Shown: positions 46,047-57,273 of the stretch, one piece after another
How the letters are laid out: each line of letters begins with the position of its first letter
Numbering within the stretch: the stretch's first letter is position 1
Origin: Cerioporus squamosus
Taxonomy: Eukaryota > Basidiomycota > Agaricomycetes > Polyporales > Polyporaceae
Direction of reading: 5' to 3'
Assembly (NCBI GenBank): GCA_022592435.1
Contig: JABYQS010000131.1
Location: 43,428-107,427, forward strand
Length of the DNA: 64,000 bases
Position numbers and translations under genes: made by a program
The notes under the pieces: generated by a model
The model's input: only the letters and a program-made list of their open reading frames with translations
Database searches by the model: none
Told to the model about the DNA's origin: nothing

Positions 46047-46667
46047 ATGTCTCTCAACGATACCGACCCTACTCTCGGCGGAAACAGGGGTGTCGACCTC
46101 CACCCTGGCGTCGCCAACCCCACCATCTCTTCTACGCACGCCGACCCCATGAAGGCGAACTTCGTGAGTAACCCCGGCTTCACATGCGCTGTGGACTGCT
46201 TCTGACCACGAATTGTGTATCTCACAGGTCACAGATCCCACCGACGAGACCCTTGGTGCGGGTGCTGGTAGCAACTTCACCGGCCACCATGAGGCCGCCC
46301 GCAACTTCAGCCAGTCGGCTGGTGTCGTCGAGGGCCGCCCGGGCATCATCGAGACGTCGAACATCGACCCGCTCAACGAGAACTCCAACAAGGGTACATC
46401 CTTATCCCCGGCTTTGCCTTCACTTTTCACAACGATCCTGACCTCTTGCTGTCCTTAGATGACGGTTGGGCAAACGCTCGCACTAGCAGTGGTACCGGCG
46501 CTGGGGTGACGGAGCGCGCTGGCGGGCTCGCCCAGGGCGCGTACAACACCGCGACGACTGTCGCGTCGAGCGCTGCGGGTTTGGCAGCAGGTGCTGCGCA
46601 GACTGCGTACAAGTACGTCGCGGGCGACGAGAAGAGCCGGCAGGCTGGCAAGGAGTCGTCGGCTTGA
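46047..46667 (+). CDS. Small hydrophilic LEA-like stress protein, 163 residues
   Basis: Three exons (46047-46163, 46228-46393, 46459-46667) join in phase. The product is rich in Gly, Ala, Asn, Asp and Thr with almost no large hydrophobics. It starts MSLNDTDPTLGGNRGVDLHP, continues with FTGHHEAARNFSQSAGVVEG, and ends in an Ala/Gly amphipathic segment (ERAGGLAQGAYNTATTVASS, AAGLAAGAAQTAYKYVAG). Repeated Ala-rich 11-residue-like periods are reminiscent of late-embryogenesis-abundant proteins that protect membranes or proteins in drying. Family identity is by composition only; I cannot assign a Pfam class. Its sharp TATA box and compact introns fit a highly expressed gene. Confidence 0.7.
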
Positions 46668-47077
46668 GTTGACTGTGTGACCTGCTTTGGACCTGCTTGA
46701 TATAATAGCGCAGATGTATGAGTAGTTGTACTAGTATAGTAGTATTCAGAGGTCGTCCTTGCGAACAGCTTGTTGTCAGTGTGGACATAGCAGGTGTGGT
46801 ACAATCGTCTCGACCCCGGCGACAGTGGACGTACGTATGATACCCTACTACATACGTGCCCCGCATGGTTTCGCCGGGCATGGCGGCCAACCAAATGGGC
46901 GCTTCCCAAAGTGCTTGTGTGGTTGCCGACTTTGTTGGAGCTTCCATCTTAACTAATAACTTGCCATCCGCACGATATCGTCGTGAGGAACCAGGACCTC
47001 CTGTGCGCGACTTTCTAAGGCTCCCTTCGTCGTAATTTGCTACTAGTACTGCTGCCTCTCCTCTACACCTCTACACA

Positions 47078-49369
47078 ATGACGAGATTCTCAGAGGTGAG
47101 CTTATACGCGACTAAGCCGTCGTTTCATGCGGGAGGTACTCACTGATGCAACATACAACAGCAATGCCAAGCATCGACGGCGTCGGGCACGCGGGATAAG
47201 AGGTTGACCGGCCGAAACGTTGGCAAGCTCGCCCTAGTCCTGAACTTGCCCATGGACATATTCTTCGAGGTGCGTTTGTGGCACTCGTCCAGACGTGTCG
47301 CGTAACGTAGTCGCCGTCGCTGACCGTGGCATTGGTCTTGGTCTGTCCCAGATTGCGTCGCACTTACACCCCACAGACGTTCTACAGCTCGCACGCGTGT
47401 CGAGGGACCTACGTGCTATGCTGCTGTCCCGCACGTCTCGGCACGTCTGGATCGCCGCGCGGAAGAACGTCTCTCCTCCGCCCCCTGACTGTCCCGAGTT
47501 CTTGAGCGAGCCGCGGTATGCATACTTGCTGTTCGAGCGGTTCTGCATGGTGAGTAGTCTTTAGTGGCAGATGCTCGGCTTGCTGGTGGTTGCTGATGCT
47601 TTCGTAGCTGTGTGGCGCGGGAAGGTCGATCAATGTCCATTATGCTGGCCTCGCGAGGCTCTGCCGCGAGTGCTGGAAGAGAGAGTGCGTGTGACGTCTA
47701 CTTGCTTCCGCGCATCTTGTTTCGGGGCTTCTGACCTGTGCTTAGCGTCAGGAAGGCGTGCACGTTGGCTAAAGACATGGGTATAGAGAAGGACAAGGTA
47801 CTGTTGCAGGTCGTACCGACCCTGCTGCCCCAAGCGACGCGCGACAACCTAGGTGAGCACGGAAACCCGGTCTGCTGCCACCGTCGGTCCTGGCGCAGTG
47901 CTCACACGTCGTCACCAGAGCGACGCGCACATGACGTTCCCCACGACAGTCCAACACAGTATTCGTTCTTCTTTCGCCCTATCTTCGTGGACGTCGTCGA
48001 GCAGTACCGCGCTCTATGCCGGAGTCAGGCATGGAACCAGGAACCCATGCGGAGGTTTATAGAGGACCGCAAGAGATGGACCTTGGAAAGACTGAATGTG
48101 AGCTTCTGCTGTGTTGTTCCTGGCGGTGTGCTGAACATGACCCATTTGCTTCAGTTCCGCAGCGACCTCATACGTTGGCAGGTTCAGCTGAACTCCCAAA
48201 AGGTAGATGCCGAAGAGGCCGCGGAAGAGGAACGAATCGCAGCGTGAGTCTTTCCCCCCCTTCTCGCATCTTCAATGGCCAACCTTTGCTGCAGCATCAC
48301 TCAGGAGTTGCGTGAGCTTGGGTGGGATCCCACGGACTTCCCAACGGCGGACGAAGAGTGGGACCAAGTGATGAACCAGCCTCGCAAGCTAACCTCGAGG
48401 AGTGCGTAAACCTCAACAACTGCAGGGTATCCTCTGACGTCGTGTTTGCTATGATCTTTCCTTTTCAGTTTGGACCTCAATCCACCTCAAGCTGGTCACA
48501 TGCCTGGAGCGAGAACGCGCTCGGAGGGTGCGGGAGGCTCTCTGGCTGAAGTACGAGAAACGATTCGGCCAGTTGAGTCAATACTACCTCGACTTCCTAG
48601 CAACCAGCCGCGCCGCCGACCTCGCCAAGCGTACGCTGCCAGGTTTCTGGGACGCGATATATCTGCCTTGCATGCACGAGCTGCTCGTACAGGAGCCTCC
48701 CGAAGTCAACTTGCTGCGAGAGGCCTTCGCGGCTATCGAGGGCACGCTTCGGACTCAGGCTGAAGAGTATAGGACCAGAGTCATCAGCGACTTGGCAAAG
48801 GTTGCGCGGCAAGGTCTGCCGGCGCCTCAGACGTCACTGGCTAGTGAAGCCAGTGGAAGTTCGCATGGGCACCAAGGAGCGGTAGCGGGACCACACTCTT
48901 CCTGGTCGTTTAAGGCTTTCAACGCCGACTTGGCCTTGCTCGACCGTCCTTCGACGCTGTTCACGTGCGGCTGGAACACCAACACCACATATCCTTATGA
49001 CTGCCTCTTCCGGGAGTACTCGTACTTGGGCATACTCGAACACTGGCAGCTCGCGCACGGAGACATGCGCTGGAAGTGCCACGCCAAGATATGGAAACAG
49101 GGCAGGAACGTCCGCGCTCTCCTGCAGGCTGTCGATGCGGACGAGGGGGCGACGACGCATGTGGGCTTGGATAGACTCATGCATTCTGGGTACCCGGTGT
49201 GCTCCTGTGCTCCGGATGCATTCCAAGAGGTTGAGCACAAGCCTAGGTATGAGGTTCTGCATGTGCTGGTGAGTGGATCATGACTCGCTTATTTTCGTTG
49301 GCTCCTGATGTTCTCGTTTGATAGATAGAGTACTGTATGAAGGACTCGCGCTGGAATATCGATATGTGA
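47078..49369 (+). CDS. F-box protein, tandem copy 1
   Basis: About ten exons, from the 18-nt first exon (MTRFSE) to the last exon IEYCMKDSRWNIDM. The F-box is LALVLNLPMDIFFEIASHLH, PTDVLQLARVSRDLRAMLLS, RTSRHVWIAARKN. A Cys motif follows (CGAGRSINVHYAGLARLCRE, CW), then helical sections and WDAIYLPCMHELLVQEPPEV. Near the end FTCGW...YDC...YLGILEHWQLAH looks like a worn C2H2 finger, then SGYPVCSC. F-box proteins bring substrates to SCF ubiquitin ligases through Skp1. The same order of blocks occurs in the next gene, 700 bases downstream, so they are tandem duplicates. Large F-box families with such C-termini are common in agaricomycetes. Confidence 0.82.
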
Positions 49370-49645
49370 GTGGCCCGGGTCGGCTCGACGGTGAGACATG
49401 TACTAAATTGAAGATCTCTATCGCCTCAGCGACGGATCCCAACTTCTTGTGAGTAGTGTGCCTCACCGCATTACATTTGTTCCATGGCATACGGTGGTAG
49501 GCTCCGTCCAGGGAAGTAGCACGGTGAAACAGTCCTGACTCTTAGTATTAGTTGCCTACCGTTTGAGTTCAAGTGCATGTATATAGAACCTGCTGATGCA
49601 CGGCCATATACTTCGGACCCCATTGCGGCGGTCGCGGCGGACTCG
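49370..49645. other. Spacer between F-box copy 1 and the foldback element
   Basis: No coding pattern. It should contain the 3' UTR of copy 1. Confidence 0.4.
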
Positions 49646-49878
49646 CACGGCGGGCACCGCCAGATTTTCGCCCGAGGAAAAGTCCCAGAAAAGGCGCACC
49701 TCGTAGACACCTTTTCCTTTGCACGTGCCAAATGGGGGAAAAGGCGAGGAAAAGGTTCCCACTCTGCGGCTTTTCCACGACTTTTCCTCCATTTAGCACG
49801 TGTTAAGGAAAAGTTGTCTACGTGACGCGCCTTTTCTGGGACTTTTCCTCGGTCAAAAATCTGGCGGTGCCCGCCGTG
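49646..49878. mobile_element. CACTA-like foldback MITE, 233 bp, 3-bp target duplication
   Basis: The left half begins CACGGCGGGCACCGCCAGAT and the right half is its near-perfect reverse complement, matching over at least 60 bases and then discontinuously almost to the centre, so the whole element folds into a hairpin. It is bordered by TCG on both sides (49643-49645, 49879-49881). A CAC... terminus with a 3-bp duplication fits CACTA/CMC-type transposons; the duplication is short, so this class call is moderate. Numerous GGAAAAG motifs in both orientations give it internal repetition. No coding capacity. Confidence 0.8.
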
Positions 49879-50070
49879 TCGATCTCAGTGAGCCAGGATC
49901 ACATGAAAATCACGTGGTCGCGTTAGGTTAACTCCCACGGTCTGACTGGGCAGTGAGTACTACTATTACGTAAGTGTGGCCCGTTGCTGCAGTTCATCCT
50001 GAGTTTACCTCCAAGGCTCCAACCACCACGAACTCGAGCTCTCTGTTCTTGACGAGCGATTCGATTATCC

Positions 50071-52324
50071 ATGGCAGGAGGCAAGGTTGGTCGCCGGCTG
50101 TTTGAAGCCACTTGCCAGGTTCTCACTATATGGTTTCCTCATCAGGTCGACGATACTGTGACGAAAGGGAAGAAGCCCCTTTGGCAGGGTCGGAATGTAG
50201 GAAAGCTCATGCAAATGCTGAACGTTCCCATGGATGTCTCTTTTGAGGTGAGTGATTCTGAACGTCAGCGGCGTCGGTCATGGCTGGATCGCCTGATTTG
50301 TTGTTGTCAATCGCAAGATCATGTCGCACCTCGAACCAAAGGACATCCTACAGCTATCTCGCGTCTCGCGGGAGCTTAGGTCCATGCTGCGCTCGCCTAC
50401 CTCGCGTCATATCTGGATGACAGCTCGCAAGAATACCGTGCCGCCTCTTCATGATCCTCCCGAGGACATGAGCGAGCCCCAATATGCGTTCCTCGTCTTC
50501 GAGCGGTTCTGCGAGGTAGGCAGTTATCTACTAGGTCGTATCCGGATCGCTGACTGCGCTGCCGTACGCGTAGAATTGTGGGCAAGGCCGGGCTTTGAAC
50601 GCCGACTATGCACTGCGTGTGAGACTTTGCGGCGATTGTTGGAGGACAGAGTACGGGTCTTGCTTCGCTGCGTTCACCCATCGCTGAACAGGACAGCAGC
50701 ACATTGAAAGGCACAGCTCTCTGCAGGTCTCTGGGGCTTAGCAAGAAGAAAGAGATCGCAGAGGTGCTCTATACCTTGACCCCAAGAGGAACTCGCACCT
50801 ACTCTGGTATGACTTGTCCCGTCTATGGGATCGTTGTCTGAACGCTTTCATTGCAGATCAGGGATGGAAGAACCCTCTACTGGTCTTAGATCAGGAGGCA
50901 AAACACTGGTATTACAGACCGCAGTTCATGCCCGTCGCCAAAAAGTACCTCGCGCTCTCGGAGCCGGGCCAGGATCCAATGGCGCTCAAGAGGTTCGTCG
51001 AGGAGCGACAAGCGGAGACTCTCGTCCGGCGAAATGTATGCTATTCCATATGTTTAAACTTCATGACACCGCTGAACGTCCTCTAGTTCCACAGAGAGAT
51101 GCTTCGATGGGAGTCCAAGAGAATCAATACGAAGTTTCATACAGGTGTCGATGCAGAAACTGAGCGGATCGCAGAGTGAGTATCACCTTGCAGTTGTTCT
51201 TCGGCTGTTTCTGAACGAAGTGCCTAGAATTCACAGCAAGCTCTGCGCGCTCGGGTATGACAAGTCAGAGTTCCCCAGATACAACCACGATTGGACACAG
51301 ATGCTGGAACAACCTCGGAAACTGACGCCTCGCAGTACGTCCTCAGTTCTGTGTATCGTGGTCGAGCTGCGTGAATCTAATTGTCTGCGCAGTATGGAAC
51401 ACGATTCGCCCGAAGCTCGTAGCGATCCTCGAGCAGCTGCGAGCAGAACGGGAAGCGAAAGCGTTCACACTCAAGTGGACTAAGCGGCGCGAGCAGTTGC
51501 AGGCGCACTACAAGAGGTTCCTGGAAGAAGATCGAGCAAGCGTCGAGAGACGGACGTTGCCCAGCCCAGCCGATGTAGTGAACCTCTCATGCATGAGAGA
51601 GCTCATGACCGCGGAGGAGCCGGATGTCGAACTGACTGAAGCTCGATTCGTCGCAGTTCGGGCTAGACTGCTAGTCGAAGCTGAGGAGTATCGTTCCCGA
51701 GTCAAGAGCGAGCTTGCAATAAAGCTTGCTGCTGCCCAGAAACCGATCCCGCACTCTTCCTCTACGCCTCGCAGGCGTCGCTGGGTAGCAGGCGCCAGTC
51801 TGGTTGCGAAGCTCAAGCAGGCTGACGAATCCGACAACGGTATGGATTCAGAGGAGGAAGACGAGCTACTCGAGGATCCGAAGAATGTCTTCAAGTGCCG
51901 CTTCCAGCGAACCAAGAAGTGCCTTGTCAACATGTCCTATCTTGGACTTCTGGAGCATCTGCAGATCGATCACAATGGATGGAACGTCGAGGACATCTTG
52001 GTGCCCAAGCCAGGCGACGCCTATAGTGGCCTAGATCCCGAGTTCGCCGAAGGGCTTCTCTCTGCGCTTGGTCTGGGAAACGATGCGACGCACTCCGAAC
52101 TCGATGAGCTTATGCGCTCTGGACGGCCGCAGTGTAGCTGTGGGAGGGACCCGATGCCGTCCTATGAGTCAGAACCGAAGTGGATGATCCTCGAAAGACT
52201 GGTGCGTTTATCTCTTTGACATTGTATCACCCTTGTGGTGCCGTCGTTGCTCACTCATGCATCCTCCTAGATACAGCATTTGCGATCGTTCCAATGGCAA
52301 CGACCACGGCAGGTAAACAAGTAG
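50071..52324 (+). CDS. F-box protein, tandem copy 2
   Basis: Same architecture as the gene upstream. The F-box is LMQMLNVPMDVSFEIMSHLE, PKDILQLSRVSRELRSMLRS, PTSRHIWMTARKN. The Cys motif is NCGQGRALNADYALRVRLCG followed by DCWRTE. Further downstream come FVEERQAETLVRRN, ALGYDKSEFPRYNHDWTQML, EQPRKLTPR, LSCMRELMTAEEPDVEL, and the finger-like FKCRFQRTKKCLVNMSYLGL, LEHLQIDH, then SGRPQCSCGRDP. The last exon (52271-52324) gives IQHLRSFQWQRPRQVNK. An acidic run (NGMDSEEEDELLEDPKN) before the finger is absent from copy 1. The first in-frame ATG was taken; the N-terminus differs from copy 1. Likely substrate receptor of an SCF ligase; substrate unknown. Confidence 0.82.
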
Positions 52325-53027
52325 GTGTCTCTACGAGGCGAAGCAGATCAATATCACAACTCACGCTTCCTCTCGTTCAGCCTCCAAGCAGTGTCGGCTG
52401 GAACCTCCGGAGGACACCACATTACCTTTGCACCGTTCGAAATTGCGGACACAGCAACTGGAAATGCAGGATGTTCGCTGATGTCCCTGCTGCCCCCTTG
52501 ATGGTGTTGAGATGTGTAAAACTTGGCATCTGACATCGTGTATGTGCGTATACGATCCGTGCGCGAGCCGGAAGTTGTGTTACTGATTGGGTGAGCCATA
52601 TCTCCACGTTAATATTCAGTAGAACAAGACGAGTCACGTTATCAAGTAGTCTCACTATGTAAGTAGTCTACCACTAGACCTCGCAGGTACAGTACTCATG
52701 TCGGTGTAGCCCGTTTTTTGTATGCGACGCTAACGTGCAAAGGCACTCCGCGAAGCCATGTCTCCTCCCAATGCATTCGTTTGACTCTGTCGCCTCCACA
52801 CTCTTCTTGAAGTGAGGGTGCGTCGGTGCTGACTCTCGGAGCAGTTGAGTGCGGCGGCTCCGGCCCACGTCACTGTGCGCGTGACAAGACGCGTGATGAA
52901 CGCGTTACCCAGTGACGCGCCGATCGCGTATGGCAGCGGTGGCCACGGCGCCACAACTTCAAGCTTGTCCCTGTCCGTCTTCCACTCGTCTGCGCTCTGT
53001 CTTGTATACACGTCGGAGATATCCAGC
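52325..53027. other. Intergenic and MSH3 promoter region
   Basis: About 700 bases without a recognisable gene. The MSH3 frame is open upstream of its ATG back to 52845, but that part has no family pattern, so the ATG before the PIP motif is preferred. Confidence 0.45.
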
Positions 53028-56000
53028 ATGAGCACGCAGGCGACAATATCCTCGTTCTTCTCTCAGAAGACAAGCTCGGGACCTACCACACCGAGCGGGA
53101 AGACAGGCGCAAGGGGCATGAGAGGAAGTTCTCCTATTGACCTTACATTCGATTCCGACGAGGAAGGGTTAACACCACCTCGCAAGCGGCAAAGGACGAC
53201 AAGTAGCTTCTTTGGATTGAAGCACTCCGCCGCGCCGTCACCCAAAGCAGACACGCAGACTGCAAGCAGCGCCGGACATGCTGAGCAATGGCGGTACGAC
53301 CCTGCGTCTCCCGCGAAGCCTTCTCGGCCTGCAGACGACGAGAAGCAGCGCAGTGTGCACGAGAGGGCCAAGAAGATTCTCTTGGGAGGTGACAATATCT
53401 TCAACCGAAGGAACCACTCGGACGATGCACCACACCCGTCGGAAGGAGATGACCTCGTGGGGGACGGCGATCCGCAGTCTGAGGAGGAGAACAATGCTGA
53501 GAAGAAGTTTGGTGAGCTCATGGAGATCTTCTCGAGTGCTGGTACGAAGAAGAAGGGCAAGTCTATTGCCAAGAAGGCGAAGCCACCTGCAGCGGGTCCT
53601 AGTCGCTCGAGGAGTCAGAAGGTGGAGGAAGTTGGACCCAGTGGACAGGCTTACACACCCTTCGAGCTTCAAGTATGTTCTGCAGTAGCCGATGTTCGTC
53701 AATGTGCTGACTGCTCTTGCAGGTGCGGGAATTGAAGGCAAAACATCCTGGCACGATACTCATGATCCAATCTGGCTATAAGATGCTCTTCTTCGAAGAG
53801 GATGCTAAGGTTCGCCGTGGATATCACCCCCTGGGCTGCGACTAACAAGCACTGCAGATAGCCGCGAAGGAGCTCGGCATGGTCTGCTTCCCGAAGCGAA
53901 ATCTCTTGACAGCCATGATTCCATTGCACAGACGAGACGTGCACCTCAAGAAGTACGTCAGCGAGCGACGAGCTCCGGGAGGGTCCGTGCTGACTGCATG
54001 ACGACAGATTATTGTCGCAGGGTTACAAGGTTGGCATCGTTGAACAGACTGAGACGGCCGCGCTGAAGAAGGTCAGCGACAACCGCAACGAGCTTTTTGC
54101 TCGAGAAGTGACCAGTTTATACACCGCTGCGACGTACGGCCAAATGCGCTGTTGATACCTAGAGCCTTCCTAACTTCTCTCTGGCAGATATGTTGACGAC
54201 TTGAATACGACCGATGAACTGGACGCAAACTCCGCACCGCCGATGATGTGCTTGCTCGAAGAACCACAAGGCGGAATGGGTGCCGACGAACGCGTCTTGA
54301 TCGCTATGGTTTCCATATCCCCGAGCACTGGTGACGTGGTATGGGACGAGTTTGAAGGTCAGTCTGGACTGTGCAATAGTAATCACCAGACTAACAGGCC
54401 ACATAGACAACCACATGCGCACCGAGCTAGAGGTATGGGAATCCGTTGTTCCTTATGTCAGAAGGCGAACGTGCTGAGAGTCTTTTCAGACAAGAATGGT
54501 TCACACGAAACCGTTCGAACTTCTCTTGCCTGCTAAGAAGCTCAGCACCGCGACTGAGAAGATGATCAAATACTTCACCGAGTACGTTTCTTCTATCGTG
54601 CCGTTGCGCATCGAACATCCTGTTAACCCTTGTGCTCTAGGCACTCACACACCGAACATCGCATCCGCATAGAGCGGTTTTCGAAGCAGATGGCATACAC
54701 GGACGCATTTGCCCTGCTCTCCAAGTTCTATACAGAGAAGCATGCAACAGCATCGGAGAGCTTCAGGAATGGTTCGTGCAGGTTTCGGAGCGGAGGCACT
54801 GCCAGGCTAATACTATCTGGCAGGTGACCTCATGGCAGCAGTAACGGACTTCTCCAAGCTAGTGGTTATCACTCTGGCACAGTCACTGAAGTATCTCACT
54901 GCATTCAACGTTGCCGACGCTCTGCGAGAGACCCGCTTCTTTGCTAAGTTCACCGAGCGAACGCACATGCTGCTCAACGCGAATACACTCACTAACCTGT
55001 ACGAACACCAATCATGTTATGCGGACTAGACTCACGTCAGCCTTATCTTTTCCAGAGAAATATACCGTAACGACACAGACTATACCGCAAAGGGTTCGCT
55101 CATGTGGATCCTTGACCGGACGTCCACTAAGTTCGGCGCACGCCTCCTGAGAAGCTGGGTCGGAAAGCCTCTGGTAGATCCCAAGTACGTCCGTCTATTT
55201 CCTACCCACGCCCATCTCTTGCCTCACCGCAGTCCACACTCATAGTGCACTCCGCGAACGCACTGAAGCAGTAGAGGAGATCCTGTCGAACAGATCCCCA
55301 AAGCTGACACAACTGCGCGAACTCCTCCGCCGCCTTCCCGACCTCGCTCGTGGCTTGTGCCGCATCCAGTACGGGAAGTGCACCCCGCAGGAACTCGTTA
55401 CGCTGCTCAAGGCATTCCACAAGGTTGCCACCACATTTGCTCATCCGCATCCCAGCCAGCCATCGCAGTCGGCGAGCCTGAAGTCGAAGCTGCTGGCGGG
55501 TGTCTTGGACGCTCTTCCCAAGCTGAAAGACCCGGTGAGGGAGTTGTGCGAGGCCATCATCTTCAAGGAGGCGGAGGTAGGACGAGAGGACACAATGTGG
55601 ACTAACGTCGAGGAGAGGTTCCCTGCAGTCGACTCGTTGATGGTGGTAAGACGTGGTTCGTCGGTTGCTGCAGCAACTAGGTATTCACGGAGATTCCCCA
55701 AGGCAATATCAGTAGTTGAGTCGAATCTGCTCGAAGAGCTCAAGCATATACGCAAGGTCATTAAGAAACCCGCGCTCAAGTATACAGAGTGGAACGGCGA
55801 AGAGGTGAGAGTGTTTCGTGGCGCGTCTGCTTGCATCACAGATACTCATACTCAAAACAGTACGTTGTCGAGCTGGACAAGAGCGAGCGTCGGGACATCC
55901 CACCTACCTGGACACTCCTCTCCAGCACAAAGTACAAGCGGCGGTACCATACCCCAGAAGTCCGCACGCTGCTTCAAGAACGAGCGCAACACAAGGAAGC

Positions 56001-57273
56001 CCTTGCCGCGGAGGCCCACAAAGCCTTTCTGTCCTTCCTGGACGAGATCGTCGAGAAGCACTACGCGCTGCTCCGAGACGCGGTGAACAAGCTCGCGGTC
56101 ACGGACTGCTTGTTCAGCCTCGCGCAGGTTGCCGCGCAGGAGGGCTACTGTCGGCCAGAGTTCGTGGAGCGACAGGACGGCGAAGAAGACGTGCTCGAGA
56201 TCGTGAGAGGTCGCCATCCTATGATTGAGGCCATACGCACGGACCCGTTCGTGCCGAACTCGTTGAAGATGGGCGGCGACGACTCCAGGCACAAGGTCAT
56301 TACTGGACCGAACATGGGCGGGAAGAGTTCCGTTGTGCGGATGACTGCTCTATGCGCTATTGTAAGTGAATTTGGGGTTGATCTGCTGGTAGACAGTGTG
56401 GACTCACATTATGCAGATGGCACAAGTCGGGTCGTACGTACCTGCTGAGTCCATGAAGCTTTCTTTGCTGGACGGTGTGTTGACGAGGATGGGTGGTAAG
56501 TACCCTCGGGGATTTTTGGAATAATACCTGATGTTGTTGTCTCGTAGCATCTGATGAACTCTCTCGCGGCCGCTCGACCTTTATGGTGGAGATGCAAGAG
56601 ACGAGCGACATCCTCCAGATGGCTACGCCCAGAACACTCGTGGTGCTCGACGAGCTCGGCCGCGGTACCTCCACCTTCGACGGGGTGAGTGTGCACTGAA
56701 CGTGTAAGAGATTAAGGGAGCTAAAGAGAGATTCCATGAACAGATGGCCATCGCGGGAGCTGTGCTGCAGCATCTCGTCCAGAACGTCAAGTGCAAGACG
56801 CTCTTCATCACGCACTACCCTCAGGTCGCCACCGACCTGGAGCGCATGTTCCCGTCCGATGTGGGTAACATGCACATGGGCTTCACGGAGGAGACGCGGA
56901 TCGACGGCACCAGGGAGGTCACCTTCCTGTACAGACTGGAGTGCGGACTTGTCACGGAGTCGTTCGGTGTCGAGTGCGCACGGCTTGCAGGTCTTCCGGA
57001 ATCGGTGCTTCAAGTCGCCAGTGGCAAGGCTGCGAACATGAAGCAGGTCATCGAGGAGCGGTTAAGACGGACAAAGTGAGTGCTTCTCTGCCTCAGCTGT
57101 GTTCTCATATGAACCTCGGGAGCAGGCTACGCAAGTGCGCGCAATTCGTTCAGCAATGCCTTGCAAGCGGCGCTCACGTCGTAGAGCGGCACTCCGCATT
57201 ACATGACCTGAGGGATCTTGTGGAGTCAATATCTGTGCTATCTACGAGCGAACAGTCTATCCGAGACGGCTAG
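53028..57273 (+). CDS. MSH3: DNA mismatch repair protein MSH3 (MutS homologue)
   Basis: About 15 exons. The start [14 protein letters not shown] is a PCNA-interacting (QxxIxxFF) motif at residues 4-11. A disordered acidic/basic region follows, then MutS domain I ([36 protein letters not shown]), the MSH3-type [20 protein letters not shown], connector, lever ([20 protein letters not shown]) and the ATPase. Walker A is [10 protein letters not shown], followed by [32 protein letters not shown] (Walker B) and ITHYPQ. [11 protein letters not shown] residues and the PIP box favour MSH3 over MSH6. With MSH2 it repairs insertion/deletion loops. The last intron (57076-57125) leads to a 49-residue helical tail ending SEQSIRDG. 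The stop codon overlaps that of POL5. Confidence 0.95.
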
